A stretch of DNA of 64,000 nucleotides. It comes from Methylobacillus gramineus (GTDB lineage Bacteria; Pseudomonadota; Gammaproteobacteria; Burkholderiales; Methylophilaceae). Positions within the stretch are counted from its first letter, which is position 1, and the number at the start of each line of letters is the position of its first letter. Both the position numbers and the translations under genes were made by a program. Positions 9,224 through 17,758 of the stretch are shown piece by piece. Below the pieces are notes generated by a model. That model was not told where the DNA came from and did no database searches. It saw only the letters and a list, made by a program, of their open reading frames with translations. The stretch is taken from contig NZ_JAJAVE010000001.1 of assembly GCF_020532675.1 (NCBI RefSeq), forward strand, positions 1,550,001 through 1,614,000. Reading direction: 5' to 3'.

Positions 9224-10669
9224 ATGTTTAATCCTTCTATTGCCTATCCAATGCAGAATACAGCCAAGGCCTGGATGATGCCACGTGAGCTTTATTTCAG
9301 CTTGCTGCGCAACCCTGGAGTCATCAGCAATCGCGCCAGTGCCCTGACATTTTTGCAACAACAGCTGGAGGAATGTGCGACTAAGGATGTCTCGATGCCG
9401 GATGAAATAAATAAACTGGAAGACTGGATTGTAGAAAGCAGCAAGGAAGTAGGTCATCAATACCAGCAATACTTGCAGTTGCGCAAGGAAGGTGCACCAC
9501 GCCAATATTTCAATAGCAAAGCCCATGCGCTTAACTTCATCAAATCGGTGGCCCCAACCAAAATGGTCGATGGTGCATGGCTGTATGGCCTGGTCAAACA
9601 TTGGAACGACAGTAGTTTCAGTGATTTACTCGATATTTACCTGGAGGAGCTGGGTAATGGAGAAGAGGAAAATAACCATGTCGCAATTTATCGGAAATTG
9701 ATACGCACCCATGGATGCGAGCAATGGGAAACGCTGGATGACCGCTATTTTATTCAGGGGGCTATCCAACTAGCCTTGGCAAGTCATGCAGACCAGTTCT
9801 TGCCAGAGATCATCGGTTTTAATCTGGCCTATGAACAACTACCGTTGCATTTGTTGATTACGGCAGCTGAGCTCAATGAGCTCAATATAGATCCCTATTA
9901 TTTCACCCTGCACATCACCATAGACAATGCACTATCCGGCCATGCACTGAAAGCAGTCAAGGCAGTACGCGAGATCGCATCCACATTCAGCGACCAGCGT
10001 GAATTTATGCGGCGTTTGCGCAATGGCGCCAGGCTCAGCAATGGTGGTCTGGGATCGCTGGAGATCATCCATACGTTTAACCTTGAACAAGAGCTATTGC
10101 AAATCTTCCGTGAGAAAGCGAGTGTGGGGCAATTCATGCACCATAGCCATTGCCGTATCGGCGGTCAGACCCTGCAAGAATGGCTGTCCAGTCCCCATGA
10201 GATGCCCGCGCTATTGCAGTCATTGCAGGATCACGGCTGGATTACGCGCCATCAGGATCCTCAGTCCTCGCGCTTCTGTAAGCTGGTGGATGGTCATCAA
10301 GGCCTGATGTTTGGTGTATTCACCGCTTATGAGAAACAGGTACTGTATGACTGGATAGCCGGAGATTATCTCGAGCAACTGCCTAAAAGAGAGCGGCTGG
10401 GAGAATCATGGCGAGTGCGAAAAAGACAAATGCACGCCGAGTGTCATTCTGTGAACAATCCTGCCGAAGCTTCCAACATCATTCCGTTGGCCAGATCCAG
10501 CACCACGGCCCCCAGCAATGAGCAAATCCTCTTCAATCAGCAAGTAAGATCCATTACCGACAAAGAGGTATTGATGCGCTTATTGGCTGCCTGGATATCG
10601 CCCGCCATGCATCACTACCCTACAGGACTGGCAGCGACGCGGATGTTTAAAGCAGAATGGATGAACTAA
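9224..10669 (+). CDS. Iron-containing redox enzyme (haem-oxygenase-like diiron oxidase family)
   Basis: A 481-residue protein of the haem-oxygenase-fold diiron oxidase/oxygenase group. Candidate metal ligands include the EEENNH cluster at about 145-150 and the pattern LHITIDNALSGHA at about 225-237, which has the H-x3-D-x5-H spacing seen in this group. The C-terminal ~120 residues are more variable. Known relatives carry out N-oxygenation, desaturation or decarboxylation, or remodel metabolites. There is no biosynthetic neighbour here, so the substrate is unknown. It stands alone between a divergent methyltransferase and a DUF4142 gene. Confidence 0.65.
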   Translation: MFNPSIAYPMQNTAKAWMMPRELYFSLLRNPGVISNRASALTFLQQQLEECATKDVSMPDEINKLEDWIVESSKEVGHQYQQYLQLRKEGAPRQYFNSKAHALNFIKSVAPTKMVDGAWLYGLVKHWNDSSFSDLLDIYLEELGNGEEENNHVAIYRKLIRTHGCEQWETLDDRYFIQGAIQLALASHADQFLPEIIGFNLAYEQLPLHLLITAAELNELNIDPYYFTLHITIDNALSGHALKAVKAVREIASTFSDQREFMRRLRNGARLSNGGLGSLEIIHTFNLEQELLQIFREKASVGQFMHHSHCRIGGQTLQEWLSSPHEMPALLQSLQDHGWITRHQDPQSSRFCKLVDGHQGLMFGVFTAYEKQVLYDWIAGDYLEQLPKRERLGESWRVRKRQMHAECHSVNNPAEASNIIPLARSSTTAPSNEQILFNQQVRSITDKEVLMRLLAAWISPAMHHYPTGLAATRMFKAEWMN

Positions 10670-10867
10670 ACACAGCTTATTGCGGCTTCGTTACCCTGTA
10701 TTGATGACCTGAACCTATATCGCCTGCCCATCATGCGACGCAGTTATCTGCCAGGCAGGACTGACTGTCCCAAACTCTCCTACACATAAATAAGGAGACT
10801 CCGATTCCGGCAATCCGCCCAGATATGCATGATTGAGATATTTCTTAATCTCAAGCTTGGAGGGTTT

Positions 10868-11410
10868 ATGCCTCAATCTACTTCTGGTAAATACCTTAAT
10901 TTTCTCGCGCTACTGCTAGTCGTTACGCCTATGTTACTGTCTGATCTGTTAGCCGCAGAAAAGCTTTCCTCCAAGGATAATAGCTACCTCAAAGATATGG
11001 CGGGGCTCAATCTCCTGCAGGTTGAAGCAAGCGAATTGGCAGCGGTGAAATCAAGCAATGACAAGGTAAAAGCATTTGCACGGCAATTGATCAAAGAGCG
11101 CCATGAGCTTACGCAACAGCTCAAAGCCTTCGCAGATAAAAAGCAAACCAATCTCCCTGATGAGCCCTCACTGATTCAGAAAGCCCGCTATAGGGTGTTA
11201 TCGGCCAAGGATGGTGCTGAGTTTGACCAGGCCTATGCAAAAACCATGGGCGTCAAAGTCCAGCAAGATACCGTGCACTTGTTCAGCAAAGCCGCATCCC
11301 GCGCAGAAGATCCAGATCTTAAGCGCTTTGCCTTGCAACACCTGCCCGCACTCGAAAACCACCTGCAACAAGCCAGGGAGCTGCGCGATCATTTTGCCGC
11401 AACAAAATAA
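10868..11410 (+). CDS. DUF4142 exported ferritin-like protein
   Basis: A 180-residue exported protein. The ATG at 10868 follows GGAGG at good spacing and starts a signal peptide (about residues 1-30, ending before AEKLSS); an upstream ATG at 10829 gives an implausible extension. The mature part is a long helical bundle with the DUF4142 pattern, LNLLQVEASELAAVKSSND and then AFARQLIKERHEL. Members are often stress-induced periplasmic proteins of unknown activity. A KGG-repeat stress protein gene lies downstream. Confidence 0.75.
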   Translation: MPQSTSGKYLNFLALLLVVTPMLLSDLLAAEKLSSKDNSYLKDMAGLNLLQVEASELAAVKSSNDKVKAFARQLIKERHELTQQLKAFADKKQTNLPDEPSLIQKARYRVLSAKDGAEFDQAYAKTMGVKVQQDTVHLFSKAASRAEDPDLKRFALQHLPALENHLQQARELRDHFAATK

Positions 11411-11647
11411 AATCTCAGACGCCAAAATTGGTGAGTTGCTTCCTGCATGGCAAGCGCAGGCACTGCCACGACCCAAATCACCAACAAGATTCCTTAGGTG
11501 AATCCGTCATATCATCTGACAGCTTTATAAGACATCGGCTTATAAACCCGCTACCAGCGCTCTTGAATAATGAAGACACTTCCCCCCGGCGATGGATGGA
11601 GAATTAGTCACCTCGCCAACTTTTCTTAATCTTCGAAATGGAGGAGC

Positions 11648-11893
11648 ATGATGGTACAAACACAATCTTCATCACCGCGCGGATTCGCAGCCATGAGCGC
11701 AGAGAAACAGCGCAAAATTGCCAGTATGGGTGGCAAGGCTGCTCATGCAAAAGGTACAGCTCACGAGTTTGATTCCAAATCGGCCAGGATTGCTGGCAAA
11801 AAAGGTGGGCAAGCCGCTCATGCAAAGGGCACCGCCCATGTATTCAACTCGCAAGAGGCCCGGCTAGCCGGGCTGAAAAGCAGCAAGCGTTAG
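11648..11893 (+). CDS. KGG-repeat general stress protein
   Basis: An 81-residue hydrophilic protein with two KGG repeats. Each repeat has a GGKAAHAKGTAHEF-like unit, spaced by about 20 residues (GGKAAHAKGTAH and GGQAAHAKGTAH). The family includes GsiB/YciG-like small proteins made on starvation or desiccation, and it resembles plant LEA proteins. The start is fixed by GGAGG seven bases upstream; two ATGs in tandem (11648, 11651) are both usable. A long inverted repeat follows at 11913. Confidence 0.8.
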   Translation: MMVQTQSSSPRGFAAMSAEKQRKIASMGGKAAHAKGTAHEFDSKSARIAGKKGGQAAHAKGTAHVFNSQEARLAGLKSSKR

Positions 11894-11912
11894 GCATCAT
11901 TTACTGATGAGC

Positions 11913-11959
11913 GCACCAAAACAAATAGGCTGAGAATCTCAGCCTGTTTGTTTTGGTGC
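11913..11959. terminator. Long perfect hairpin after the KGG gene
   Basis: Arms of more than 20 bp, starting GCACCAAAACAAATAGGCTG and closing with its complement, flank a 3-nt loop. The arms carry A- and T-runs, so it can terminate in either direction. Confidence 0.75.
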
Positions 11960-12061
11960 CTTCCTTGTCAGTTAGGATAGCTATTCAGCCCCAATCAACA
12001 ATGCATCTGTCACCACCACTGCCCCAGCGGGCTGCTATTGATAATGATCATGCCTATCCCC

Positions 12062-12177
12062 ACAAAAACCAACAGGTCTTTGAAATACTTGCCAGCATGG
12101 GTTGCGATTATGGCCAGGAGTATTTCATGAGCAAACCCATACCCGCCGATGGCCTCCCTACATGGCTAGCAAAATGA
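12062..12177 (+). pseudogene. Remnant of an EAL-domain protein (C-terminus)
   Basis: The reading frame encodes GCDYGQEYFMSKPIPADG followed by LPTWLA. This is the closing segment of EAL cyclic-di-GMP phosphodiesterase domains (usual form GCDYAQGYYFSKPMPA...WL). The catalytic part is missing and nothing upstream continues the domain, so it is a degraded relic next to the tRNA-Met integration site. A second EAL relic lies at about 30.4 kb. Confidence 0.6.
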
Positions 12178-12274
12178 AATGAGAGAAAAAATTAAGCAAT
12201 AAAGCACTTTCAGCTTTGACATTAGCGCGATGAGAAAATAGAATAGCGGGCTTGGTTAAAACCATCAGTTTTTT

Positions 12275-12351
12275 GGTGATGTAGCTCAGCTGGTTAGAGC
12301 ACAGGATTCATAATCCTGGGGTCGAGGGTTCAAGTCCCCCCATCACCACCA
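12275..12351 (+). tRNA. tRNA-Met (anticodon CAT)
   Basis: A 77-nt cloverleaf with encoded CCA. Acceptor stem GGTGATG/CATCACC, anticodon stem CAGGA/TCCTG with CAT at 12309-12311, and T-arm GGGTTCAAGTCCC. It looks like an elongator tRNA-Met; a tRNA-Ile2 needing lysidine at the C of CAT cannot be wholly excluded. Its 3' end is the left attachment site of a genomic island: an integrase gene begins 102 bp downstream and the last 17-18 bases recur at 18828. Confidence 0.95.
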
Positions 12352-12352
12352 A
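12335..12352 (+). repeat. attL-type repeat in the tRNA-Met 3' end
   Basis: TCCCCCCATCACCACCAA covers the T-arm/acceptor 3' strand and CCA of tRNA-Met. The same 18 bases occur at 18828-18845 in direct orientation, enclosing the integrase, the 12-bp array, the ars operon and the XRE-linked gene pair. This is the footprint expected of a tyrosine recombinase using a tRNA 3' end. Confidence 0.85.
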
Positions 12353-12452
12353 CACATACTCCAGGTCTTTGGAAACAAGGACTTGGAGTAAATTCAATAG
12401 GTTACATACTGTTTTTCCCCATGGGTGTTACACTTGGAGCAAGGAAGAAACG

Positions 12453-13997
12453 ATGTGTAACTATCTAACAAAGCGTGGCAGCACTTACTATTTTCGCCGT
12501 AAAGTGCCTAATGATCTTATTGAGCTTCTCAATAAACGCGAGATCACCCTCTCACTTAAGACCAAAAATCGTCAAGAAGCAATAAATGCTAGCCATCAAC
12601 ATAGTGTTGATACTGACAATCTTTTTGAAAGTGCTCGCTCACAGAATAATCAGCGACCTGATTCCAATACAGTAATAGCTACCGCCCCCTCCCCAAGCTC
12701 TCTCCATTCTATCGGCGCTCAAATTGCATCCAGGGGAGAAATAAATGCATTGATTCACTATTACATCAATGCTTACCGGAATAAACGTGCACAGAAAAAT
12801 CCTGATGAGAGCGTTAAATACACTCAAGGGCTTAGAAGAACCCGTGAAGAAGCCTTGTTATTCGCTACCAAGGGCGAGTATTCCGATGAAAATCCGCCTT
12901 ATTCAATTACACAAGCTGAGGCGATTATTCATGCAATCAATTACACGCTGGATCATACCCCACCCCCATACTTTCCACCCCCTGTAAATCATCAAGCGGC
13001 GGTTATGGCCCCCATACCTAAACCGGACGTACAACGCATAAATATTATTAGCGTGGTTGAAAAATGGCATGCTGAGCGTCAACCTAATGATCGCACCTAT
13101 ACTCATACAAAACGAATTGTTCAGAAATTCTGCCAGATTACTGAAAAAACCTTTGTGGATAGCTTTACTAAGTCTGACATTGTGAAGTTTAAGGATGCCC
13201 TGATTCACGAAGGATCAAGCATTTCTAATACAAATAATTACTTGTCACTTCTCAACACAATACTGAATTTTAGCTTTCATCAAGCCTACATTAATAGTAA
13301 TCCCGCCACTGGTGTAAGAGTTAAAGGAACCAACTCAGCAAAGGCCGCTCGTCTTCCATTTGATAATGCCTCTCTCAAGAAAATTTTCAGCTCCCCGGTT
13401 TACTCTAATAATTACCGTCCAGCTGGTGGCAAAGGCGAGGCTTCATATTGGCTACCTCTCTTAGCTCTTTATACAGGGGCAAGACTCGAAGAGCTATGCC
13501 AATTGAGAACAAATGATATTTATGAGGAAGATTATCTTGATATGGGGCAAACCAAAACCACATGGGTAATTCACATAACGGATGAGGGAGAAGGCCAGCA
13601 TCTCAAGAACAAGAACAGTAAGCGTAAAGTACCTGTTCATCAAGACCTATTAGATTTAGGACTAATTAATTTTGTTAACAACCAAGCCAATGGATATATA
13701 TTTCATGAGCTTAAACCAACAAAAGTATATGCTCAAAGAGGTGGAAACTGGTCTAAATGGTTTAGTCGCTATTTAAGAGAAACTATTGGAATTAAGGATA
13801 CCAAGCTGGTATTCCATAGCTTTAGACATACGTTTAAACACCTAGCCAGACTTTCAGGAGTTCCGACTGAAGTCCACCATGCTATAACTGGACACACTAT
13901 GGGGAATGTTGGTGATAACTATGGAGATATATATTACCCTTTAGCTCCATTAGTAGCCGCAATGAATTCTTACAATATTAAATCTACTATTATGTAG
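12453..13997 (+). CDS. Tyrosine recombinase / island integrase
   Basis: A 514-residue site-specific recombinase. The N-terminal DUF6538-type region (YLTKRGSTYYFRRKVP, about 3-18) is followed by a SAM-like core-binding domain (about 200-290) and a catalytic domain. Visible catalytic residues are the Arg in YTGARLEELCQL, the HSFRH box, the His of TGHTMG and a Tyr in NYGD. The ATG at 12453 follows AAGGAAG; a longer ATG at 12369 would overlap the att site and lacks such a site. It sits beside tRNA-Met and between the direct repeats, so it is the likely integrase of this island. The region is A+T-rich compared with the core genes. Confidence 0.9.
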   Translation: MCNYLTKRGSTYYFRRKVPNDLIELLNKREITLSLKTKNRQEAINASHQHSVDTDNLFESARSQNNQRPDSNTVIATAPSPSSLHSIGAQIASRGEINALIHYYINAYRNKRAQKNPDESVKYTQGLRRTREEALLFATKGEYSDENPPYSITQAEAIIHAINYTLDHTPPPYFPPPVNHQAAVMAPIPKPDVQRINIISVVEKWHAERQPNDRTYTHTKRIVQKFCQITEKTFVDSFTKSDIVKFKDALIHEGSSISNTNNYLSLLNTILNFSFHQAYINSNPATGVRVKGTNSAKAARLPFDNASLKKIFSSPVYSNNYRPAGGKGEASYWLPLLALYTGARLEELCQLRTNDIYEEDYLDMGQTKTTWVIHITDEGEGQHLKNKNSKRKVPVHQDLLDLGLINFVNNQANGYIFHELKPTKVYAQRGGNWSKWFSRYLRETIGIKDTKLVFHSFRHTFKHLARLSGVPTEVHHAITGHTMGNVGDNYGDIYYPLAPLVAAMNSYNIKSTIM

Positions 13998-14172
13998 TTA
14001 ACAATTACTCAAGAATGTAGGGATATTTATACAACTCTTATACTAAATATTTCCCTATAGAATTATTGCTCCCCTTCTATAAGAAGCAATGCATTTATTA
14101 TATTTACTACAAATTATTACTGCTCACTTAATATAAACAATTAAACTCAATATTTTATCAGCAATAGAATAA
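13998..14172. other. A+T-rich spacer between integrase and tandem array
   Basis: No gene, promoter or clear hairpin could be supported. The last bases (AATAAGTATTAAG) merge into the first array unit. Together with the array and the 14569-14873 spacer it makes an 876-bp stretch without a supportable gene. Confidence 0.5.
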
Positions 14173-14568
14173 GTATTAAGAAGAGTATTAAGAAGAGTAT
14201 TAAGAAGAGTATTAAGAAGAGTATTAAGAAGAGTATTAAGAAGAGTATTAAGAAGAGTATTAAGAAGAGTATTAAGAAGAGTATTAAGAAGAGTATTAAG
14301 AAGAGTATTAAGAAGAGTATTAAGAAGAGTATTAAGAAGAGTATTAAGTAGAGTATTAAGTAGAGTATTAAGTAGAGTATTAAGTAGAGTATTAAGTAGA
14401 GTATTAAGTAGAGTATTAAGTAGAGTATTAAGTAGAGTATTAAGTAGAGTATTAAGTAGAGTATTAAGTAGAGTATTAAGTAGAGTATTAAGTAGAGTAT
14501 TAAGTAGAGTATTAAGTAGAGTATTAAGTAGAGTATTAAGTAGAGTATTAAGTAGAGTATTAAGTAGA
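14173..14568. repeat. 33-copy perfect 12-bp tandem array in two blocks
   Basis: Fourteen perfect copies of GTATTAAGAAGA (14173-14340) are followed without a break by nineteen perfect copies of GTATTAAGTAGA (14341-14568). The only difference is A versus T at position 9 of the unit, and the switch is abrupt. There are no spacers, so this is not CRISPR. On the minus strand two frames stay open throughout: one reads Leu-Leu-Asn-Thr and the other Tyr/Phe-Leu-Ile-Leu. The array sits 175 bp after the integrase stop. Function unknown; it may be a simple slippage-prone minisatellite or a structural element of the island. Confidence 0.97.
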
Positions 14569-14873
14569 GGTTTATCGGGATATGTATTCTTACACACACC
14601 TTTACACATCAAAAATTTCAGCCACTCCCCATGCACATTACCACTCTAAAACACCCACCAGAAGCCCAAGGTTAGTTTTATTTCCTCAAGCGATGTCTGG
14701 GATGCATTTAAAATTAAAATCGATTAAAGCTCTTTAAATCACTCCCGGCTTGCGGATAATAAATAATTTAATCACATCGGTACTAGCACATCTGGGGGGC
14801 CTCTCACTCAAGGGTATATGCCTAATGCAAAGCTGACTTCCTTGTGAAGCCAAGCATTATGGGTCTTGGTTAT
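14569..14873. other. Spacer between the array and arsH
   Basis: A+T-rich sequence with no supportable gene. The first 12 bases after the array look like a decayed unit. No strong terminator for the incoming ars operon was found. Confidence 0.4.
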
Positions 14874-15614
14874 TTAAATTTTACTCAAACTCACCCGTGT
14901 TGATGTTTGATTGGAGTGCTCGTTGCGCTCGCTGTATCGATCCACCAGCAATGGGGAAATATCTCGGGTAAGGAGAGTAAATTTAACCAGCTCTTCCATC
15001 ACGTCCACCACCCGATCGTAAAGGCTGGATGGTTTCATCCGACCCTCCTCATCAAACTCCTGAAAAGCCTTGGGAACTGAGGATTGGTTGGGGATAGTGA
15101 TCATGCGCATCCACCTGCCCAGTATACGCATCTGGTTCACAGCATTGAAGGATTGTGAGCCGCCAGAAACTTCCATGACCGCCAGCGTCTTGCCCTGGGT
15201 TGGCCGAACAGCTCCCATCGATAGGGGCATCCAGTCGATTTGAGCTTTCATGATGCCAGTCATTGCGCCGTGCCGTTCTGGTGAGCACCACACCATCCCT
15301 TCCGCCCACACTGTCAAAGCGCGCAGTTCCTCTACCTTGGGGTGGGTTTCAGGAGCATCGTCTGGCAAGGGTAATCCGTGTGGATCAAATATCCTGACTT
15401 CACATCCCAGCGCTTCTAGCAGTCGTGTAGCTTCCAGAGTCAGCAACTTACTATAAGAGCGTTCTCGTAGAGAGCCATACAGCATGAGGATACGTGGTGG
15501 ATGAGTTGAGGGGGTATATTGGGTTAGTTGCTCAATAGTAGCCTTGTTGAACAACGATACTTTCACATTGGGTAAATTGATGCGTTTGGAATCCATCCCA
15601 ATCATTTCCTTCAT
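14874..15614 (-). CDS. arsH: Arsenical resistance flavoprotein ArsH
   Basis: A 246-residue NADPH-dependent FMN reductase of the ArsH family; members oxidise trivalent organoarsenicals or reduce quinones, with FMN bound as a flavodoxin-like fold. Seen are [14 protein letters not shown] (FMN phosphate loop, about 42-55), [12 protein letters not shown] and the [14 protein letters not shown] stretch. The chosen ATG overlaps the acr3 stop by one base (TAATG), implying coupling. A downstream ATG at 15596, better spaced from AAGGA, is a real alternative. It is the last gene of arsR-arsC-acr3-arsH. Confidence 0.92.
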   Translation of the reverse strand: MKEMIGMDSKRINLPNVKVSLFNKATIEQLTQYTPSTHPPRILMLYGSLRERSYSKLLTLEATRLLEALGCEVRIFDPHGLPLPDDAPETHPKVEELRALTVWAEGMVWCSPERHGAMTGIMKAQIDWMPLSMGAVRPTQGKTLAVMEVSGGSQSFNAVNQMRILGRWMRMITIPNQSSVPKAFQEFDEEGRMKPSSLYDRVVDVMEELVKFTLLTRDISPLLVDRYSERNEHSNQTSTRVSLSKI

Positions 15615-16633
15615 TAACGGCGCAGATACCATGCCTTGCTATTGTTCACGATGTAGACCACCGCAAGCATCGCAGGTACTTCAATCAATACTCCCACTAC
15701 CGTTGCCAATGCAGCCCCGGAATGAAAACCGAACAGACTAATGGCCGTGGCAACCGCCAGCTCAAAGAAGTTACTGGCTCCGATCAAGGCTGAGGGGCCT
15801 GCAATATTGTGTTGCTCCCCCACTTGACGATTAAGCCAATAAGACAGGCCTGAATTAAAAAATACCTGGATCAGGATAGGTACAGCTAATAAGGCAATGA
15901 CCATAGGCTGCTCTATGATGGCATGTCCCTGAAAGCCAAATAGCAGCACAAGAGTCAGCAGTAATGCAGCAATAGACCAATGTCCAATTCCATGCATGAC
16001 TTGATCATAGCGAGCCTGGCCTTGGCGCATTAATATTTTACGCAGCACTTGAGCCAAGATCACCGGAATCACGATATACAACACGACCGAGGTAGTTAGT
16101 GTTGCCCATGGGACGGTAATTGCAGAAATACCTAGTAGCAGTCCCACCAGTGGCGCAAAGGCGAAAATCATGATGCTGTCATTCAGGGCCACCTGAGACA
16201 AGGTAAATAATGGATCACCATTAGTTAGGCGACTCCAAACAAATACCATGGCAGTACAGGGTGCTGCCGCCAAAAGTATCAATCCGGCAATGTAACTGTC
16301 CAGTTGATCAGCTGGCAGAAAATCGGCAAAAAGATGGCGAATGAATACCCAGGCTAGAAACGCCATGGAAAAAGGTTTCACCACCCAGTTAATAAATAGG
16401 GTAATCCCAATACCTTTTACATGCTGGCGTATTTGCCCTAATACTGAGAAATCTACCTTGGCCAGCATTGGGATGATCATGATCCAGATCAGGAAACCAA
16501 CCGGCAAATTAACTTGGGCAAGTTCTAGCCGAGCTATGGCCTGGAATGCTCCTGGGAACCATTGCCCCAAGACCACACCAACCAAAATGCATAAGGCCAC
16601 CCATACAGTGAGATACCGCTCAAATACACTCAT
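15614..16633 (-). CDS. acr3: ACR3-family arsenite efflux transporter
   Basis: A 339-residue inner-membrane carrier with about ten hydrophobic segments that expels arsenite using the proton gradient. The conserved TM4 motif [20 protein letters not shown] contains the cysteine essential in characterised ACR3 proteins (about residue 126). It overlaps arsC by four bases and touches arsH by one, so the operon is translationally coupled. Annotations may call it arsB, but the sequence belongs to the ACR3 (BASS-related) family. Confidence 0.94.
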   Translation of the reverse strand: MSVFERYLTVWVALCILVGVVLGQWFPGAFQAIARLELAQVNLPVGFLIWIMIIPMLAKVDFSVLGQIRQHVKGIGITLFINWVVKPFSMAFLAWVFIRHLFADFLPADQLDSYIAGLILLAAAPCTAMVFVWSRLTNGDPLFTLSQVALNDSIMIFAFAPLVGLLLGISAITVPWATLTTSVVLYIVIPVILAQVLRKILMRQGQARYDQVMHGIGHWSIAALLLTLVLLFGFQGHAIIEQPMVIALLAVPILIQVFFNSGLSYWLNRQVGEQHNIAGPSALIGASNFFELAVATAISLFGFHSGAALATVVGVLIEVPAMLAVVYIVNNSKAWYLRR

Positions 16634-17118
16634 TTGATGCCATCCAGCTCACGCTTGATGCTGGGGATATCCATGGACTCTAGAGGCAGGCAAACGAAAC
16701 GCTCAACACACCCCTGAATCTGACCGCGGATCAGCGCGAAAGCTGCACGCTTGTCCTCATCACCACCCTGCACAGCTGCGGGGTCTTCAAAGCCCCAATG
16801 CCCTGAAATAGGCGTGCCAGGCCAAATTGGACATACTTCGCCAGCAGCGTTATCACACACCGTAATCACAATATCCATCTTGGGAGCATCTGGTGTAGCA
16901 AACTCATCCCAGCTCTTACTTCGCAACTCATCAGTGGGGTAGCCCAACGCAGCCACCTGCTCAGCAGCAAAAGGATTTACCTTGCCAGTTGGATGGCTGC
17001 CTGCACTGTAAGCCTTGAATTTACCTTGACCAAGCTGATTAAACAAAGCCTCGGCCATGACGCTGCGTGCAGAGTTGCCTGTGCACAGAATCAGCACATT
17101 GAATATCTTGATAGTCAT
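16630..17118 (-). CDS. arsC: Thioredoxin-coupled arsenate reductase ArsC
   Basis: A 162-residue low-molecular-weight phosphatase-fold enzyme reducing arsenate to arsenite. The P-loop LCTGNSARS gives the nucleophilic cysteine at about residue 12. CDNAAGEVCP supplies the two further cysteines, at about 88 and 95, of the three-cysteine relay used with thioredoxin, as in the Staphylococcus pI258/Bacillus class. Both ends overlap neighbours by four bases (ATGA). The product arsenite is exported by ACR3. Confidence 0.94.
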   Translation of the reverse strand: MTIKIFNVLILCTGNSARSVMAEALFNQLGQGKFKAYSAGSHPTGKVNPFAAEQVAALGYPTDELRSKSWDEFATPDAPKMDIVITVCDNAAGEVCPIWPGTPISGHWGFEDPAAVQGGDEDKRAAFALIRGQIQGCVERFVCLPLESMDIPSIKRELDGIK

Positions 17119-17447
17119 TTATTAGGTACTTCACAAGGTTGGAATTGGACAGGAATACAAGGATTACCACCACAGCAGTTCTCTGTGAGGTATGCCAGAA
17201 CATTGTTCATTTGCTCATAGTGGGCGGAGTAAATGACAAAGCGACTTTCGTTACGTGAAGTAACTAGACCTGCATGAGTTAGCTCTTTAAGATGAAATGA
17301 CAATGATGAGGGCGCAATACCCAGCGTCTCGCTGATCTTGCCTGCAGCCAGGCCATCAGGGCCTGCCTGAACCAGTAGGCGATATACAGCGAGACGAGAC
17401 TCCTGCGCGAGTGCAGCTAATGCGGAGACAATAATTTTAGATTCCAT
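17115..17447 (-). CDS. arsR: ArsR-family arsenite-responsive repressor
   Basis: A 110-residue winged-helix repressor with the HTH in ISETLGIAPSSLSFHLKELTHAGL (about 38-61; recognition part SSLSFHLKEL). The usual alpha-3 Cys-Val-Cys sensor is absent. Instead the C-terminus carries Cys91-Cys92, Cys97 and Cys105, close to the C-terminal CCx5C sensor known from Acidithiobacillus ArsR. It is the first gene of the ars operon. The start codon lies inside a long inverted repeat (17442-17473), so repression probably blocks both promoter and translation start. No clear Shine-Dalgarno is seen. Confidence 0.9.
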   Translation of the reverse strand: MESKIIVSALAALAQESRLAVYRLLVQAGPDGLAAGKISETLGIAPSSLSFHLKELTHAGLVTSRNESRFVIYSAHYEQMNNVLAYLTENCCGGNPCIPVQFQPCEVPNK

Positions 17448-17485
17448 ATTTCAATATTAATGGAAATATGGAAATATGGAAATAT
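17442..17485 (-). promoter_or_regulatory. Probable ArsR operator
   Basis: Perfect 11-bp arms TTCCATATTTC (17442-17452) and GAAATATGGAA (17463-17473), separated by 10 bp. The right arm recurs, overlapping, at 17471-17481, giving three tandem GGAAATAT units. It covers the arsR start codon and the region just upstream of it. Confidence 0.7.
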
Positions 17486-17758
17486 ATATGTTTTAAGTTG
17501 CGTACTTAAGGCCACTAAATGCTTCATAACACCGAGAAGGTATCCTTTATTACCAGATGCAAAACTTCCCCCCCAGTAGCTACCCCTCCAACCCTAGAAC
17601 CGAAATCCCATACGTCAAAGCCCTCGCTGCCACTTAAGTATGGACGCTGTTACCACTATCGACCTATTTAAGTCACATCCTTAAAGCTGAGAAAGAGTTT
17701 TCACCAGCTCCCACCCTAGGGCCTAGGAGCCAAAAGAATAATCGATTACAGCGCGATT
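17486..17758. other. Non-coding stretch upstream of arsR
   Basis: With the operator, about 310 bp lie between arsR and the XRE gene. It contains a C-rich run near 17570 but no gene, terminator or known RNA that I can support. Confidence 0.4.

Noticed and set aside
11953-12177. Intact 74-residue gene
   Set aside because: Only the last ~35 residues match an EAL domain end, and the frame starts inside the preceding hairpin; it is treated as a relic.
14173-14568. CRISPR array
   Set aside because: Units abut with no spacers and there are no cas genes.
14124-14636. Array read as a Leu-Leu-Asn-Thr protein gene on the minus strand
   Set aside because: Frame openness follows from a 12-bp unit lacking stops; there is no ribosome site or family. 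Kept as a finding, not as a CDS.
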